From positions 51,652 through 115,651 of the forward strand of contig JACQZE010000004.1 in the NCBI GenBank assembly GCA_016207885.1: 64,000 nt of DNA, written 5' to 3'. A program made the position numbers and the translations under genes. Origin of the DNA: Nitrospirota bacterium. Its GTDB lineage: Bacteria > Nitrospirota > Thermodesulfovibrionia > UBA6902. Numbering within the stretch: the first letter of the stretch is position 1; each line of letters starts with the position of its first letter. Positions 7,485 to 15,940 of the stretch are shown here, one piece after another. The notes below the pieces were generated by a model. The model was not told the DNA's origin. It ran no database searches and saw only the letters and a program-made list of their open reading frames with translations.

Positions 7485-8400
7485 GAAACCTCACCCCTTC
7501 CTGAATGCGCCGGCCCTGCAAAAAAGCCATTATATCCATCGGACGTTTGCCCGGAGCCTGAACCTCGATTATGGAGAGCAGCCCTTTTCCCGTTCCTACA
7601 AGCATCTCTTTCTTGCTGACCCTGAATATCACCCCTGCCTCTCCTTCGCCGTCGATTCTTTCTGATCCTAATATCTTTATCATATCATCTTCAAGAAAAG
7701 TGTAAGCGCATGGCCACGGGTTCATGCCCCTTATAAAATTGTACAGCTCCGCTGCCGGCCTTTCCCATTGAATGATGCCGTCGCTCTTTTTAAGAAGCGG
7801 CGCGAAAGAGGCTTCCCCTGTCTGAGGCTGCGGCGCGATGCTGCCTTCCTCCAATTTTTTCAGGGTGAGGATAAGGAGTTCAGCGCCGACAATAGAGAGC
7901 CTCTCAGACAGGCTTCCTGCTGTGTCATGCGAAAATATCAGAGTCCTTTTCTGAAGCAGCATATCACCCGTATCCATCCCTTCATCCATCATCATGGTTG
8001 TTACGCCTGTCTCTTTGTCGCCATTGATGACAGCCCGGTTGATCGGTGACGCGCCGCGGTATTTCGGAAGCAAAGACGCGTGAACATTGATGCATCCTTT
8101 CTCAGGCAGGTGCAGTATTGCAGGAGGCAGTATCTGGCCGTACGCCGCGGTAACTATCACATCAGATCCGACCTTACTCAGTTCTTCAACAAAACCCGGA
8201 TCACGAACCTTCTCCGGCTGGATAATTATAAGCCCTGCTTCATGAGCCGCAGCCTTCACGGGAGAATGTGCGATATGCCTTCCGCGTCCGCAGGGCCTGT
8301 CAGGCTGGGTTACTACGGCGAGCACCTGATGTTTATTATCCAGAAGTGCCTTAAGTGACGGGACTGCGAATTCAGGTGTGCCGAAAAAAACGATATTCAA
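7465..8400 (-). CDS. fmt: Methionyl-tRNA formyltransferase
   Basis: Formylates the initiator Met-tRNA using 10-formyl-THF. 311 residues. The N-terminal catalytic domain has FFGTPEFAVPSL, TQPDRPCGRGR, NVHASLLPKYRGASPINRA (Asn/His catalytic residues) and GVTTMMMDEGMDTGDML. A C-terminal OB-like tRNA-binding domain follows. It lies 10 nt downstream of def, the classic def-fmt pair, and overlaps the DUF116 gene. Confidence 0.97.
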   Translation of the reverse strand: MNIVFFGTPEFAVPSLKALLDNKHQVLAVVTQPDRPCGRGRHIAHSPVKAAAHEAGLIIIQPEKVRDPGFVEELSKVGSDVIVTAAYGQILPPAILHLPEKGCINVHASLLPKYRGASPINRAVINGDKETGVTTMMMDEGMDTGDMLLQKRTLIFSHDTAGSLSERLSIVGAELLILTLKKLEEGSIAPQPQTGEASFAPLLKKSDGIIQWERPAAELYNFIRGMNPWPCAYTFLEDDMIKILGSERIDGEGEAGVIFRVSKKEMLVGTGKGLLSIIEVQAPGKRPMDIMAFLQGRRIQEGVRFHDKPAA

Positions 8401-8410
8401 GAGATCACCT

Positions 8411-8929
8411 TTAAAGGCCTGCCTTCTCTTTCTTTCTCTCTTTAAGAAAGCGTTTTTTGAAAAAATCCTTCCTGATGCGGCCTATCCTGTCTATGAGCAA
8501 GGCGCCGTTCAGATGGTCGATCTCATGCTGAAGCGCCCTGGATAAAAGCCCTGTGCCCTCAACCTCTATCTCATTGCTCTCCCTGTCCAGCGCCTTCACA
8601 ACCACCCTTTCAGACCTGCGCACAACCGTATAAAATCCCGGCAGGCTTAGGCACCCCTCCTCCATCTCGATCTCTCCCTCGGAAAAGACCAGCACAGGAT
8701 TAATGAGCGTGATAAGCGGGATATCTTCATCCTCCGTGCTTGCGTCAATTACCAGAACCTGTTTGGAGACCCCGACCTGATTGGCCGCGAGCCCGACTCC
8801 GGGAGCGGCATACATCGTCTCTATCATATTATTGATAAGATCCTGCAGCTCATCGTCAAACTTCCTGACAGGAGATGTCTTCTTCATCAATACCTTATCA
8901 GGGTATTTTATTATAGGGAGCACAGCCAT
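8411..8929 (-). CDS. def: Peptide deformylase
   Basis: Removes the N-formyl group from nascent proteins. 172 residues, type I. All three metal-site motifs are intact: GVGLAANQVG, EEGCLSLPG (Cys metal ligand) and QHEIDHLNG (HExxH with catalytic Glu). The Lys-rich C-terminus is typical. First gene of the def-fmt-DUF116 transcription unit, divergent from queF. Confidence 0.97.
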   Translation of the reverse strand: MAVLPIIKYPDKVLMKKTSPVRKFDDELQDLINNMIETMYAAPGVGLAANQVGVSKQVLVIDASTEDEDIPLITLINPVLVFSEGEIEMEEGCLSLPGFYTVVRRSERVVVKALDRESNEIEVEGTGLLSRALQHEIDHLNGALLIDRIGRIRKDFFKKRFLKERKKEKAGL

Positions 8930-9014
8930 AATCCTAATTTAAATGATTTATTGTTTAAATAACAAGTTAGACATGATTTAAAGCAAAGCAAGGAATTGGA
9001 AAGCCGCAATCAGG

Positions 9015-9020
9015 TATAAT
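9015..9020 (+). promoter_or_regulatory. -10 box very close to queF start
   Basis: TATAAT with 8 nt between it and the queF ATG at 9029. No Shine-Dalgarno lies between, so the transcript is probably leaderless or nearly so. The only -35-like hexamer (TTGGAA) is spaced 13 bp away, which is too short. I looked for a preQ1 riboswitch here and saw none. Confidence 0.45.
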
Positions 9021-9028
9021 ATTTTCGT

Positions 9029-9397
9029 ATGAAATACGGTGAAAAGAATATAGCAAAGGCAAGGTTTCAAAGATGGCCCAATCCCAATCCTGAAAAGGAT
9101 TACACGATTGAAATAAGTTCGTGCGAATTCACCTGCCTCTGCCCGCGCTCAGGCTATCCTGATTTCGCGGCCATAAGAGTTAACTATGTTCCGGATAAAT
9201 ATATAGTTGAGCTGAAATCATTCAAGCTGTATCTCAACAGGTTCAGGAATGAGGGGATATCACACGAATCTGTTACAAATAAGATATTCGATGACCTGAA
9301 GAAACTCCTGAAACCAAGGCAGCTTGAAGTGGTCGGGGACTTTAATCCGAGAGGAAATGTTAAGACAGTGATAAGGGTAGCAAGCGAAAAGAAATAA
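9029..9397 (+). CDS. queF: NADPH-dependent 7-cyano-7-deazaguanine reductase
   Basis: Reduces preQ0 to preQ1 in queuosine biosynthesis. 122 residues, the short type I form. Seen are the catalytic Cys in [16 protein letters not shown] with its partner Asp, and the QueF signature [16 protein letters not shown] that binds NADPH. The C-terminal DFNPRGN motif is present. Convergent with thiD: the two stop codons abut with no spacer. No other queuosine gene is in the window. Confidence 0.95.
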   Translation: MKYGEKNIAKARFQRWPNPNPEKDYTIEISSCEFTCLCPRSGYPDFAAIRVNYVPDKYIVELKSFKLYLNRFRNEGISHESVTNKIFDDLKKLLKPRQLEVVGDFNPRGNVKTVIRVASEKK

Positions 9398-10162
9398 TTA
9401 TATCCCCAGAATCCTCAGCCCGCCGCCGAATGTCTCAGCGCTCTCAATAGCCTTCAGTGTAAACGCCTTTGCCTTGGCCATGGACTCCTTTACATTGTAT
9501 CCGAGCGCAAGGCTTGCCGTTATGACAGATGAAAAGACGCATCCGGTGCCGTGAAAATCTCCTTCAACCCTGCCGCCTTCAAGCATGAAAAAATCATCCC
9601 CGTCAAAGAGCAGGTCCATAGCCCTTCCCTGAAGATGCCCGCCTGTGATTATCACGTTCTCAGGGCCGAACTGCATGAGTTTGACAGCTGCATCCTTCAT
9701 TTCATCCTCTTCAATGACCTCCATGCCGGTTAGAAGAGAGACCTCGTATAAATTAGGCGTCACCACCTTTGCAAGAGGAAACAAAATCTCTTTGATCGCT
9801 TCAAGCGTGCCTTCTTTAATAAGAGGAACACCGGTCGAAGAGACGGTCACAGGATCGATGACAAGGTTATGCAAAGAGTGTTCTTTGATATTTTGGGCTA
9901 TCAACCGGACGATCTCAGGAGAATATATCATGCCTGTCTTAAGGGCATCCGGACGGATATCATCGAGAAGATGGCCCATCTGTTTTGAGAAAAAATCAGC
10001 AGGCACCTCATGCACATCATGCACCCCTCTTGTGTTCTGCGCCGTAAGCACTGACGGAATACTAAGGCCGTAAACGCCGAGAGACATAAATACCTTCAGG
10101 TCAGCCTGTAGTCCCGCGCCGCCTGTAGGGTCAGAGCCAGCTATTGTAAGGGCGGTTTTCAT
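9398..10162 (-). CDS. thiD: Hydroxymethylpyrimidine/phosphomethylpyrimidine kinase
   Basis: Phosphorylates HMP and HMP-P in thiamine synthesis. 254 residues, ribokinase fold. Motifs: GSDPTGGAGLQADLKVF at the N-terminus (substrate and metal), DPVTVSSTGVPLI, VIITGGH, and the anion-hole loop FHGTGCVFSSVITASLALG. No TPP riboswitch was recognised upstream, and no other thiamine gene is nearby. Confidence 0.96.
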   Translation of the reverse strand: MKTALTIAGSDPTGGAGLQADLKVFMSLGVYGLSIPSVLTAQNTRGVHDVHEVPADFFSKQMGHLLDDIRPDALKTGMIYSPEIVRLIAQNIKEHSLHNLVIDPVTVSSTGVPLIKEGTLEAIKEILFPLAKVVTPNLYEVSLLTGMEVIEEDEMKDAAVKLMQFGPENVIITGGHLQGRAMDLLFDGDDFFMLEGGRVEGDFHGTGCVFSSVITASLALGYNVKESMAKAKAFTLKAIESAETFGGGLRILGI

Positions 10163-10213
10163 GCAAAGACTATAGCACCTTGTTTATAATAATTCAATCA
10201 GTTTTCAAGAAGT

Positions 10214-10314
10214 GTCATTCCGGCTTGTCCGGAATCTGCTTCCAACTAATAAACATCAAGAAAGAGAGATTCCGGACAAGCCAAAAGTAGGCTGGACAGA
10301 ACCGCCGAAATGAC
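10214..10314. repeat. Dispersed palindromic repeat, copy with nested segment in the right arm
   Basis: Left arm GTCATTCCGGCTTGTCCGGAATC, spacer, then GATTCCGGACAA interrupted at about 10280-10306 by the inverse of the 24-bp segment seen at 3895-3918, then GAAATGAC. It lies between thiD and the NUDIX gene. Confidence 0.8.
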
Positions 10315-10339
10315 GAATTTAATAGAGAGAGCCAATAAT

Positions 10340-10852
10340 ATGAGCGAAGAGCTTTTAGATGTTGTAGATGAGGATGGAAGGACGATAAAGACACTTGCGA
10401 GAACCAGGATACACGGCAACCCTTCGCTGATGCACAAAGTTGTTCACGCGCTTGTCTTTGATAAGGATAACCGGCTCATTCTGCAGAAACGGTCGATGAA
10501 TAAAGACGTTGCCCCGGGGAGATGGGACACCTCTGTCGGCGGACATGTCAATGCCGGAGAGTCCATAGATGAAGCGCTCAGCCGTGAGATGGAAGAAGAG
10601 TTAGGCATAACCTCATGCAGCCCGGAATTCCTTTATACATACATCCACTCAAATCCTTACGAGACAGAGCTTGTATATACATTTTCATGTATCTATGACG
10701 GTAAGATAAAGTTTCAACATGACGAGATAGATGAGGTGCGTTCATGGAGCCTTGACGATATCAGAAGCAGTATCGGCAAGGGGATCTTCAGCGATAATTT
10801 TGAGCATGAGATAAGGATGTACTTAAAGAATAAACTTTATCTGAAAATCTGA
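10340..10852 (+). CDS. NUDIX hydrolase, Idi/YfcD-like
   Basis: A 170-residue NUDIX-fold hydrolase, likely acting on a nucleoside- or isoprenyl-diphosphate-like substrate. The NUDIX box is complete: GGHVNAGESIDEALSREMEE followed by ELGI. The N-terminus LLDVVDEDGRTIKT...HKVVHALVF and the WDTSVGGH strand are typical of the YfcD/isopentenyl-diphosphate isomerase-like subgroup. I prefer the ATG at 10340 preceded by GAGAGAG; an upstream ATG at 10310 lies inside the repeat element. Substrate unknown. Confidence 0.88.
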   Translation: MSEELLDVVDEDGRTIKTLARTRIHGNPSLMHKVVHALVFDKDNRLILQKRSMNKDVAPGRWDTSVGGHVNAGESIDEALSREMEEELGITSCSPEFLYTYIHSNPYETELVYTFSCIYDGKIKFQHDEIDEVRSWSLDDIRSSIGKGIFSDNFEHEIRMYLKNKLYLKI

Positions 10853-10868
10853 TTTGCAGCCGCGAGGA

Positions 10869-12866
10869 TTATTTCTTCTGCTTCTCCTTCTTCTGTTCAT
10901 ACATCAGCTTGTCAGCCTGGACGAGCAGTTCCTCAATGGAATGGCTGCACTTTTCATAATACGCGATCCCTATGCTGATCGAGAGATCATACGGGGCAGC
11001 TCTTTTCATATTATAAACTCTGAGATGTTCCCTGAACCTGGCGCTGAGTGTTTCCGTGCTGTAGCCGGTGGTGTGAACGGGAAATACTACAAACTCATCG
11101 CCGCCGATACGGGCGATGATATCAGACTCCCTGAATACATCCTTTAGAATATTGGCAGTCTCAAAAATGGCGCCGTCGCCTTCCTGATGCCCGTACCTGT
11201 CATTTATGATCTTCAGGTCGTCAAGGTCCGCGTAAAAGATGAGCACCCCTCTCTTCAGGCGGTTCGCCAGCTTAAGCTGCTGGCCGGCAAGCATGAGAAA
11301 TCCTCTCCTGTTATAAAGGCCTGTAAGTTCATCTGTAATGGAGAGAGTGCGGAGCTCTTCCTCCATCCTCTTCCTGTCAGAAATATTTTTGGAGATCACC
11401 GTGACGGCGATGACCTTGCCGTCCTTGTCTTTTACCGGGCTAAGTGTCCTGAGGAAATACATATCATCTCTCGCACTTTTGTGATCCATCTGGATAGAGA
11501 GGCCTGTATCAAATACCTCATCAATCAGCTTTATGAACTCCTTTGTCTCTTTGGGAGAGTGAAGTTCAAGATAAGAATGATCTTTGAAATCATAATCCAG
11601 AAGCCCCATTCTCGATATATGCTTCTTGTTCATAAAAAGGTATTTGTAATTCTTGTCAACAAGATATATCGAATCCTCCGTGGATTCAACAAGCGACCGG
11701 TACCTCTCTTCATTCATCTGAAGCTCGAACTCGAACCGCTTGCGGGCAGTTATGTCCTTTGACAGGACAGTAACTGCGGTAACTTTGCCGTCCTTGTCTT
11801 TTACAGGGCTAAGGGTTCTGATAAAGTGTTTATCGCCTTTGATACCTTTATACTTATACTCCTGCTGGGAAGACTCACCGGTCTCGCATACCCTGTCTAT
11901 CAGCCTGGTAAAAGATTCCGTATCTTCTGCCGAATGAAGATCCCCATAGCCTTTGCCCGCATATCCATCCTCTGACAGCCCCAGCCTGGATAAATGGTGC
12001 TTGTTCATAAAGAGATATTTATAGTCTCTGTCAAGAAGATAAATGGAATCCTCTGTCGATTCCACAAGCGAGCGGTACCGCTCCTCGTTGAATATCAGTG
12101 CATATTCCGACTTTTTCCGTTCTGTGATATCCCTGAATATCCCATGGGTAGCATTCGGTTTCCCGTCAATGATGCGGCAGCCCACATTGCCTTCAACCTC
12201 TATCTTATGCCCGTCTTTGGCAATAAAAACAGCTTCAATATTCTTCTGCGGCTCGCCTGACATCACCTTCCTGAAGAGATCCATGCAGTGGCCCATGCAG
12301 GCCGGGTCTATGAGGTCGAACATGGTGATACCCTGAAGTTCCTCCATCGTATAGCCCATCGTCTTGAGCCAGGCGTTATTAACATATATGAACTTCCCGT
12401 CAGGGCCGACGCTCTGGATCATATCATGGGCATTATCAAAGAGCTCCCTGTATCGCGCCTCGCTCTCCGCAAGCTTATCATCAGCGCGAACATGGTCAGT
12501 GATGTCCCTGACGATCTCAATGCCCGCTATTATGCTGCCGGACGAATCTCTCAGCAGTGATGCCTTGATCTCAACATCTGTGACACTCCTGTCTCCCGGG
12601 ACTTTTTTGATAAGTGTGTGGACATTGCCATCCTTGAAAGAAGCCTCTACCGGACAACCTTTGCAGACGCTGTCAGAGTGCGCATAAACCCTGTAACAAA
12701 ATTCTCCTGTGCAATCGCCCCCGACCATATTCTTATGAGCCTGATTCTGGTACAGCACCTTGAAATCAGTATCCTGAACGCTGATGCCGTCACCCATTGC
12801 ATCAATGATCTGGAGGGCGGAAAGGGACATGATATCGGATTGATCGGTCTGCTTTTTTTCTTTCAT
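10869..12866 (-). CDS. Diguanylate cyclase with four PAS domains
   Basis: Cytoplasmic 665-residue sensor that should make c-di-GMP. Order: PAS1 (about 12-130), PAS2 (130-255), PAS3 (255-380), PAS4 (380-500), GGDEF (500-660). The catalytic GGDEF motif is intact, with an RESD inhibitory I-site at the correct spacing just before it. PAS1 carries Cys residues (GEFCYRVYAHSDSVCKGCP) that could bind haem or an Fe-S cluster. PAS3 and PAS4 look like a recent tandem duplication: both begin NEERYRSLVESTEDSIYL and share RTLSPVKDKDGKV. Monocistronic; no transmembrane segment. Confidence 0.93.
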   Translation of the reverse strand: MKEKKQTDQSDIMSLSALQIIDAMGDGISVQDTDFKVLYQNQAHKNMVGGDCTGEFCYRVYAHSDSVCKGCPVEASFKDGNVHTLIKKVPGDRSVTDVEIKASLLRDSSGSIIAGIEIVRDITDHVRADDKLAESEARYRELFDNAHDMIQSVGPDGKFIYVNNAWLKTMGYTMEELQGITMFDLIDPACMGHCMDLFRKVMSGEPQKNIEAVFIAKDGHKIEVEGNVGCRIIDGKPNATHGIFRDITERKKSEYALIFNEERYRSLVESTEDSIYLLDRDYKYLFMNKHHLSRLGLSEDGYAGKGYGDLHSAEDTESFTRLIDRVCETGESSQQEYKYKGIKGDKHFIRTLSPVKDKDGKVTAVTVLSKDITARKRFEFELQMNEERYRSLVESTEDSIYLVDKNYKYLFMNKKHISRMGLLDYDFKDHSYLELHSPKETKEFIKLIDEVFDTGLSIQMDHKSARDDMYFLRTLSPVKDKDGKVIAVTVISKNISDRKRMEEELRTLSITDELTGLYNRRGFLMLAGQQLKLANRLKRGVLIFYADLDDLKIINDRYGHQEGDGAIFETANILKDVFRESDIIARIGGDEFVVFPVHTTGYSTETLSARFREHLRVYNMKRAAPYDLSISIGIAYYEKCSHSIEELLVQADKLMYEQKKEKQKK

Positions 12867-12975
12867 CTTATTAAGTTACTGAAATAAATAAACAGGATAA
12901 AAAACATCCGGACAGTAATTTAAACATTAAAAGCAGAAAACATTCAAGTGTTTTTTTGCACACAAAAGCCGTGTG

Positions 12976-13662
12976 TTATCGATCAGTAAAAAGATATTTA
13001 AAGATATTCCACAAGATCTTGAAGCCGACCTTGAATATTCCCTTTATATTTCCTGTTAATTTTGATTTTCCCTCGCCTTTACGGTAACTTACAGGAACCT
13101 CAAGTATCCTGTATCTTTTCTTGACAGCCTTTATCTGCATCTCGAGTGTCCATCCGAGATTGTCCCTGACGTCAAGGGTAAGGAGTTTATCGAACTTTAT
13201 GGCTCTGAACGGGCCGAGGTCAGTGTATCTGAAACCGTAAAAGAGCCTCATCAATGTTGTCGCAAGCCAGTTGCCGAAGAGCACAGGCGGCCGGAGCGCG
13301 CCCTTTTCGCATTCGCCGAGAACCCTTGACCCGAGCACCAGATCATATCCGTCTTTCTGGATCGGCCTGACAAGTTTTGGTATCTCTGAAGGATGGTCGC
13401 TGTAGTTGCCGTCAACAAATACAACAACATCAGGCGGCGCTGTCTTCAGGTATCCGATCGCCCTGAGGCATGGGTAGCCATAGCCTCTTCTTGACTCAAA
13501 GAGCACTGTAGCGCCCCAATCTTTTGCTATGGCAGCGGTCCTGTCAGAGCTCCCGTTATCAACAACGATTACCTCGTTCACTATGTCACGAGGTATGTCC
13601 GCAAGGACTTTCGGAAGGGTCTCTTCTTCATTCAGCGCCGGAATTATGACAGCGGTCTTCAT
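12976..13662 (-). CDS. Family 2 glycosyltransferase, polyprenyl-phosphate hexosyltransferase type
   Basis: A 228-residue GT-A glycosyltransferase of the dolichyl-phosphate mannose synthase-like group. It probably transfers a sugar from a nucleotide donor to a lipid phosphate or other acceptor at the membrane. Motifs: VIIPALNEEETLP, VVDNGSSDRT, and VFVDGNYSDHP in place of the usual DxD context. The C-terminus is basic and hydrophobic (FKILWNIFKYLF) but has no clear membrane helix pair. The order glycosyltransferase/ResB does not define a pathway; the acceptor is unknown. Confidence 0.88.
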   Translation of the reverse strand: MKTAVIIPALNEEETLPKVLADIPRDIVNEVIVVDNGSSDRTAAIAKDWGATVLFESRRGYGYPCLRAIGYLKTAPPDVVVFVDGNYSDHPSEIPKLVRPIQKDGYDLVLGSRVLGECEKGALRPPVLFGNWLATTLMRLFYGFRYTDLGPFRAIKFDKLLTLDVRDNLGWTLEMQIKAVKKRYRILEVPVSYRKGEGKSKLTGNIKGIFKVGFKILWNIFKYLFTDR

Positions 13663-13670
13663 TGTTTATT

Positions 13671-14390
13671 TCACTTCTCCATCTTTATCCTGAGTGCTAT
13701 CAAAATAAGGATCCCTGTTATAAAGAGCAGCCCGCCTGCAAGCGCCCATACAGCGCCCGGGTCTTTGCTTATCTGCAGAAGCGCTGCTTTAGGATAAGGC
13801 TGAACATCCTTTGCAATAATATTCAGGCTGTTATGGAGCGACGGTTTATTCGGAGCTATCCTGTCTTCATCAATGACCCTGCCGCCGGATAAATACTCCA
13901 GGTCAAGGCTCCAGTCATTTACATATCCCTGAGGGTCAAGCTGTATGTCAATATTTTTTATCCTGAGAAGTTCACCCTCTGATATCTTTACCTGATAACC
14001 CTCTGCCACAGCGGCATTATAATGATAGCTGCCGACAGCGCCCAGAAGATGAGCGAGAAGGATAAAGATAAATCCTGTATGAATTATCTGCGGTGAAACA
14101 AGAAGCAGCCACTGCGTCACCTTTCTCTTTTTGATGATCGATTCTATGCTGCAAAAAAGCGTATTGACTGAAAGGATCGCAAGCAGCCCGACAGCCCCCC
14201 ATAACCACCACACTGCCCCTGAAGGCTGCTGCACAAGCCATTTAAAGAGCGGGATGTCAATTGAAGAGAGCTCAGGATAAGAAGGCATGATGACCGCGCC
14301 TGCTATGAAAAAGAGCGTTATCAGAAAGAGAAGCCAGAGGCTTGTTCTTAAAGACAGGAGTATTTCATATGTTTTTTTCAAAAGAGCCAT
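13671..14390 (-). CDS. ResB/Ccs1-like cytochrome c biogenesis protein
   Basis: System II cytochrome c maturation subunit, about 239 residues, shorter than many ResB proteins. Membrane segments near residues 15-37, 66-86, 101-122 and a C-terminal one (about 209-232) flank a periplasmic domain. It works with the adjacent CcsA-like protein to deliver haem and keep apocytochrome thiols reduced. I start at ATG 14390 (MALLKKTYEIL); a longer frame to 14462 runs through a palindromic repeat and is unlikely. It lies just downstream of the CcsA gene, separated by that repeat. The haem kinases in this window would need such a system. Confidence 0.85.
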   Translation of the reverse strand: MALLKKTYEILLSLRTSLWLLFLITLFFIAGAVIMPSYPELSSIDIPLFKWLVQQPSGAVWWLWGAVGLLAILSVNTLFCSIESIIKKRKVTQWLLLVSPQIIHTGFIFILLAHLLGAVGSYHYNAAVAEGYQVKISEGELLRIKNIDIQLDPQGYVNDWSLDLEYLSGGRVIDEDRIAPNKPSLHNSLNIIAKDVQPYPKAALLQISKDPGAVWALAGGLLFITGILILIALRIKMEK

Positions 14391-14415
14391 TTTTTGTCTT
14401 GTCAGGTAAAACACT

Positions 14416-14473
14416 GTCATTCCGGCTTGTCCGGAATCGTCATTGAAAAAGATTCCGGACAAGCCGGAATGAC
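14416..14473. repeat. Dispersed palindromic repeat (complete copy)
   Basis: GTCATTCCGGCTTGTCCGGAATC, short spacer, GATTCCGGACAAGCCGGAATGAC. It lies between the CcsA-like and ResB-like genes, and could form an intra-operon hairpin. Confidence 0.9.
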
Positions 14474-14523
14474 AAATTCATTTTACTATGTGCCTTGTCT
14501 TTAAACTTTTTACCTTATTTTTT

Positions 14524-15237
14524 TTAAAAACTGTGCGAGCTCTTCATCAAAAGGCTTACCCCGAGATATGTGAACATGACGACTCCAAAACCCGCTATGC
14601 CTATGATGGCTGCGGGCTTTCCAATCCACCACTGCCTCAGTCGCGCGTGAAGATAAAAGCTGTAGAATATCCAGAGGATGCTGGTCCATAGCTCCTTTGG
14701 AGTCCAGAGCCAGTAAGTCCCCCACGCAAGATAAGCCCATATCCCGCCGAATATCATGGACAATGTGAAGAGGCAATACGCGATAAGTATCGCCCTGTAC
14801 TGGAGCCCCTCTGTCACGGCTTCATTATCCCTGATATAAACATAACCAAGCGCGGACGCGACTCCGAAAAGGGCGTAGGACATGAAGGCAAGCACAACAT
14901 GGGTCTCAAACCAGATGGTCTTCAGCACGGGAGGGAGAGGGAAGTTGCGGGGCTCGTAGATAAGCGCAAGCACAGTCAACAATGCCGCTGAACCGGCTAT
15001 GAGATTATGGAATTTTCTGCTGTTCTTTATCTTTCCGCAGAAGGGCAGCGCAAATGCCGCGATAGACGCGGCTAAAAAAACCATTGTATCATGCGGGCCG
15101 ACAAGCGGGATCCTTTCAAGCTCAGAGGCCCTGTATAACATATATCCTGACTGAAGCAGTATCCCGAGGAAAAGAAACGGCCTGAAAAATAGCGCGAAGA
15201 GATACGCGCCGAAAGATAATATCAAAATCATATGCAT
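14524..15237 (-). CDS. CcsA/CcsB-like cytochrome c assembly protein
   Basis: A 237-residue polytopic membrane protein of the haem-handling CcmC/CcsA family. The tryptophan-rich periplasmic loop reads WAYLAWGTYWLWTPKELW. It matches the WWD motif except that the usual Asp (WxWDPKE) is Thr here. Potential haem-ligand His residues are present (FETHVVLAF, near LVGPHDT, and the C-terminal SSHSF). It pairs with ResB at 13671 to form a system II cytochrome c synthase. Start ATG 15237. Confidence 0.88.
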   Translation of the reverse strand: MHMILILSFGAYLFALFFRPFLFLGILLQSGYMLYRASELERIPLVGPHDTMVFLAASIAAFALPFCGKIKNSRKFHNLIAGSAALLTVLALIYEPRNFPLPPVLKTIWFETHVVLAFMSYALFGVASALGYVYIRDNEAVTEGLQYRAILIAYCLFTLSMIFGGIWAYLAWGTYWLWTPKELWTSILWIFYSFYLHARLRQWWIGKPAAIIGIAGFGVVMFTYLGVSLLMKSSHSF

Positions 15238-15257
15238 AGTAAATATATTCTCTTTAT

Positions 15258-15335
15258 CATTCCCCTCTAAAAAGAGGGGTAAGGGGTGTGTTTTTATCTC
15301 AACATCCCCCTGTATCCCCCTTTTCTAAGGGGGAA
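15258..15335. repeat. Composite CCCCTC/CCCCCT repeat
   Basis: Two joined units: CATTCCCCTCTAAAAAGAGGGG + AAGGGGTGTG, then CATCCCCCTGTATCCCCC + AAGGGGG. A 78-bp version in the opposite orientation is at 49122-49200. The rest of the 15238-15492 gap holds only the HesB leader. Confidence 0.8.
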
Positions 15336-15492
15336 TTTAAGGAACAGATTCCAGCATAAAAACCGAAAGTGTCATATTCTACCCCATTTGGCTCCCTAAT
15401 AGCAGTAATAACAGCTCTCAAATTGATTTTATTGCGCTGATTCATTTATCTTAAATACAGACGCATAAAATAATAGTTTAAGGAGAAAATAT

Positions 15493-15825
15493 ATGTTGAC
15501 CATTTCAGACATTGCGGTTGAAAAAGCAAAAGAGATACTTTCTGCAGAGGGCAAACCCGATTTCGGGCTGAGGCTGTATATGGCAGGAAGCAGCTGCTGC
15601 GGGCCTTCTTTCGGAATAGACGTCGTAGAAAACCCTGAAACAGGAGACGCTGTAGTAGAGAAAGGCGGGCTTAAGGTCTTTGTTGATCAATCAGCTTCAG
15701 AAAAGCTCAAGGGCATGGAGCTCGACTTTGTTGATGACGGCGAGAGGCAGGGATTCATGTTCACCGGCAATCCGCCTTCTGCGTCATCATGCGGCACCGG
15801 TTCAGGATGCAGCAGCTGCGGGTAA
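15493..15825 (+). CDS. HesB/IscA-like Fe-S protein with Cys-rich tail
   Basis: A 110-residue A-type-carrier-like protein. The HesB fold runs from LTISDIAVEKAKEIL to MELDFVDD. Cys residues occur as SSCCGPSFGI and in the tail SSCGTGSGCSSCG, which is close to but not the same as the canonical IscA C-x63-C-G-C arrangement. Probable role: Fe-S cluster or iron binding and transfer. Some members of this HesB-like group are known selenoproteins; here the equivalent positions are Cys. AAGGAG lies 7 nt before the ATG. Confidence 0.8.
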   Translation: MLTISDIAVEKAKEILSAEGKPDFGLRLYMAGSSCCGPSFGIDVVENPETGDAVVEKGGLKVFVDQSASEKLKGMELDFVDDGERQGFMFTGNPPSASSCGTGSGCSSCG

Positions 15826-15862
15826 CGCTCATTTATCAATAAATAACATGCAACTAAAAATA

Positions 15863-15919
15863 GTCATTCCGGCTTGTCCGGAATCATTACCACAAAGATT
15901 CCGGACAAGCCGGAATGAC
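15863..15919. repeat. Dispersed palindromic repeat (complete copy)
   Basis: Full GTCATTCCGG...CCGGAATGAC element between the convergent HesB-like and HD-GYP genes, where its hairpin could serve as a bidirectional terminator. No long T-run follows. Confidence 0.9.
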
Positions 15920-15940
15920 AGAAATAGTACAAGCTGACTT

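Noticed and set aside
7057-7665. Open frame antisense to DUF116/fmt
   Set aside because: Lies opposite two convincing overlapping genes and has low-complexity composition.
8930-9028. preQ1 riboswitch before queF
   Set aside because: No conserved P1 stem or A-rich tail pattern could be found, and the putative transcription start leaves no leader.
13671-14462. Longer N-terminus for the ResB-like protein
   Set aside because: The extra residues are translated from a palindromic repeat; ATG 14390 begins the recognisable protein.
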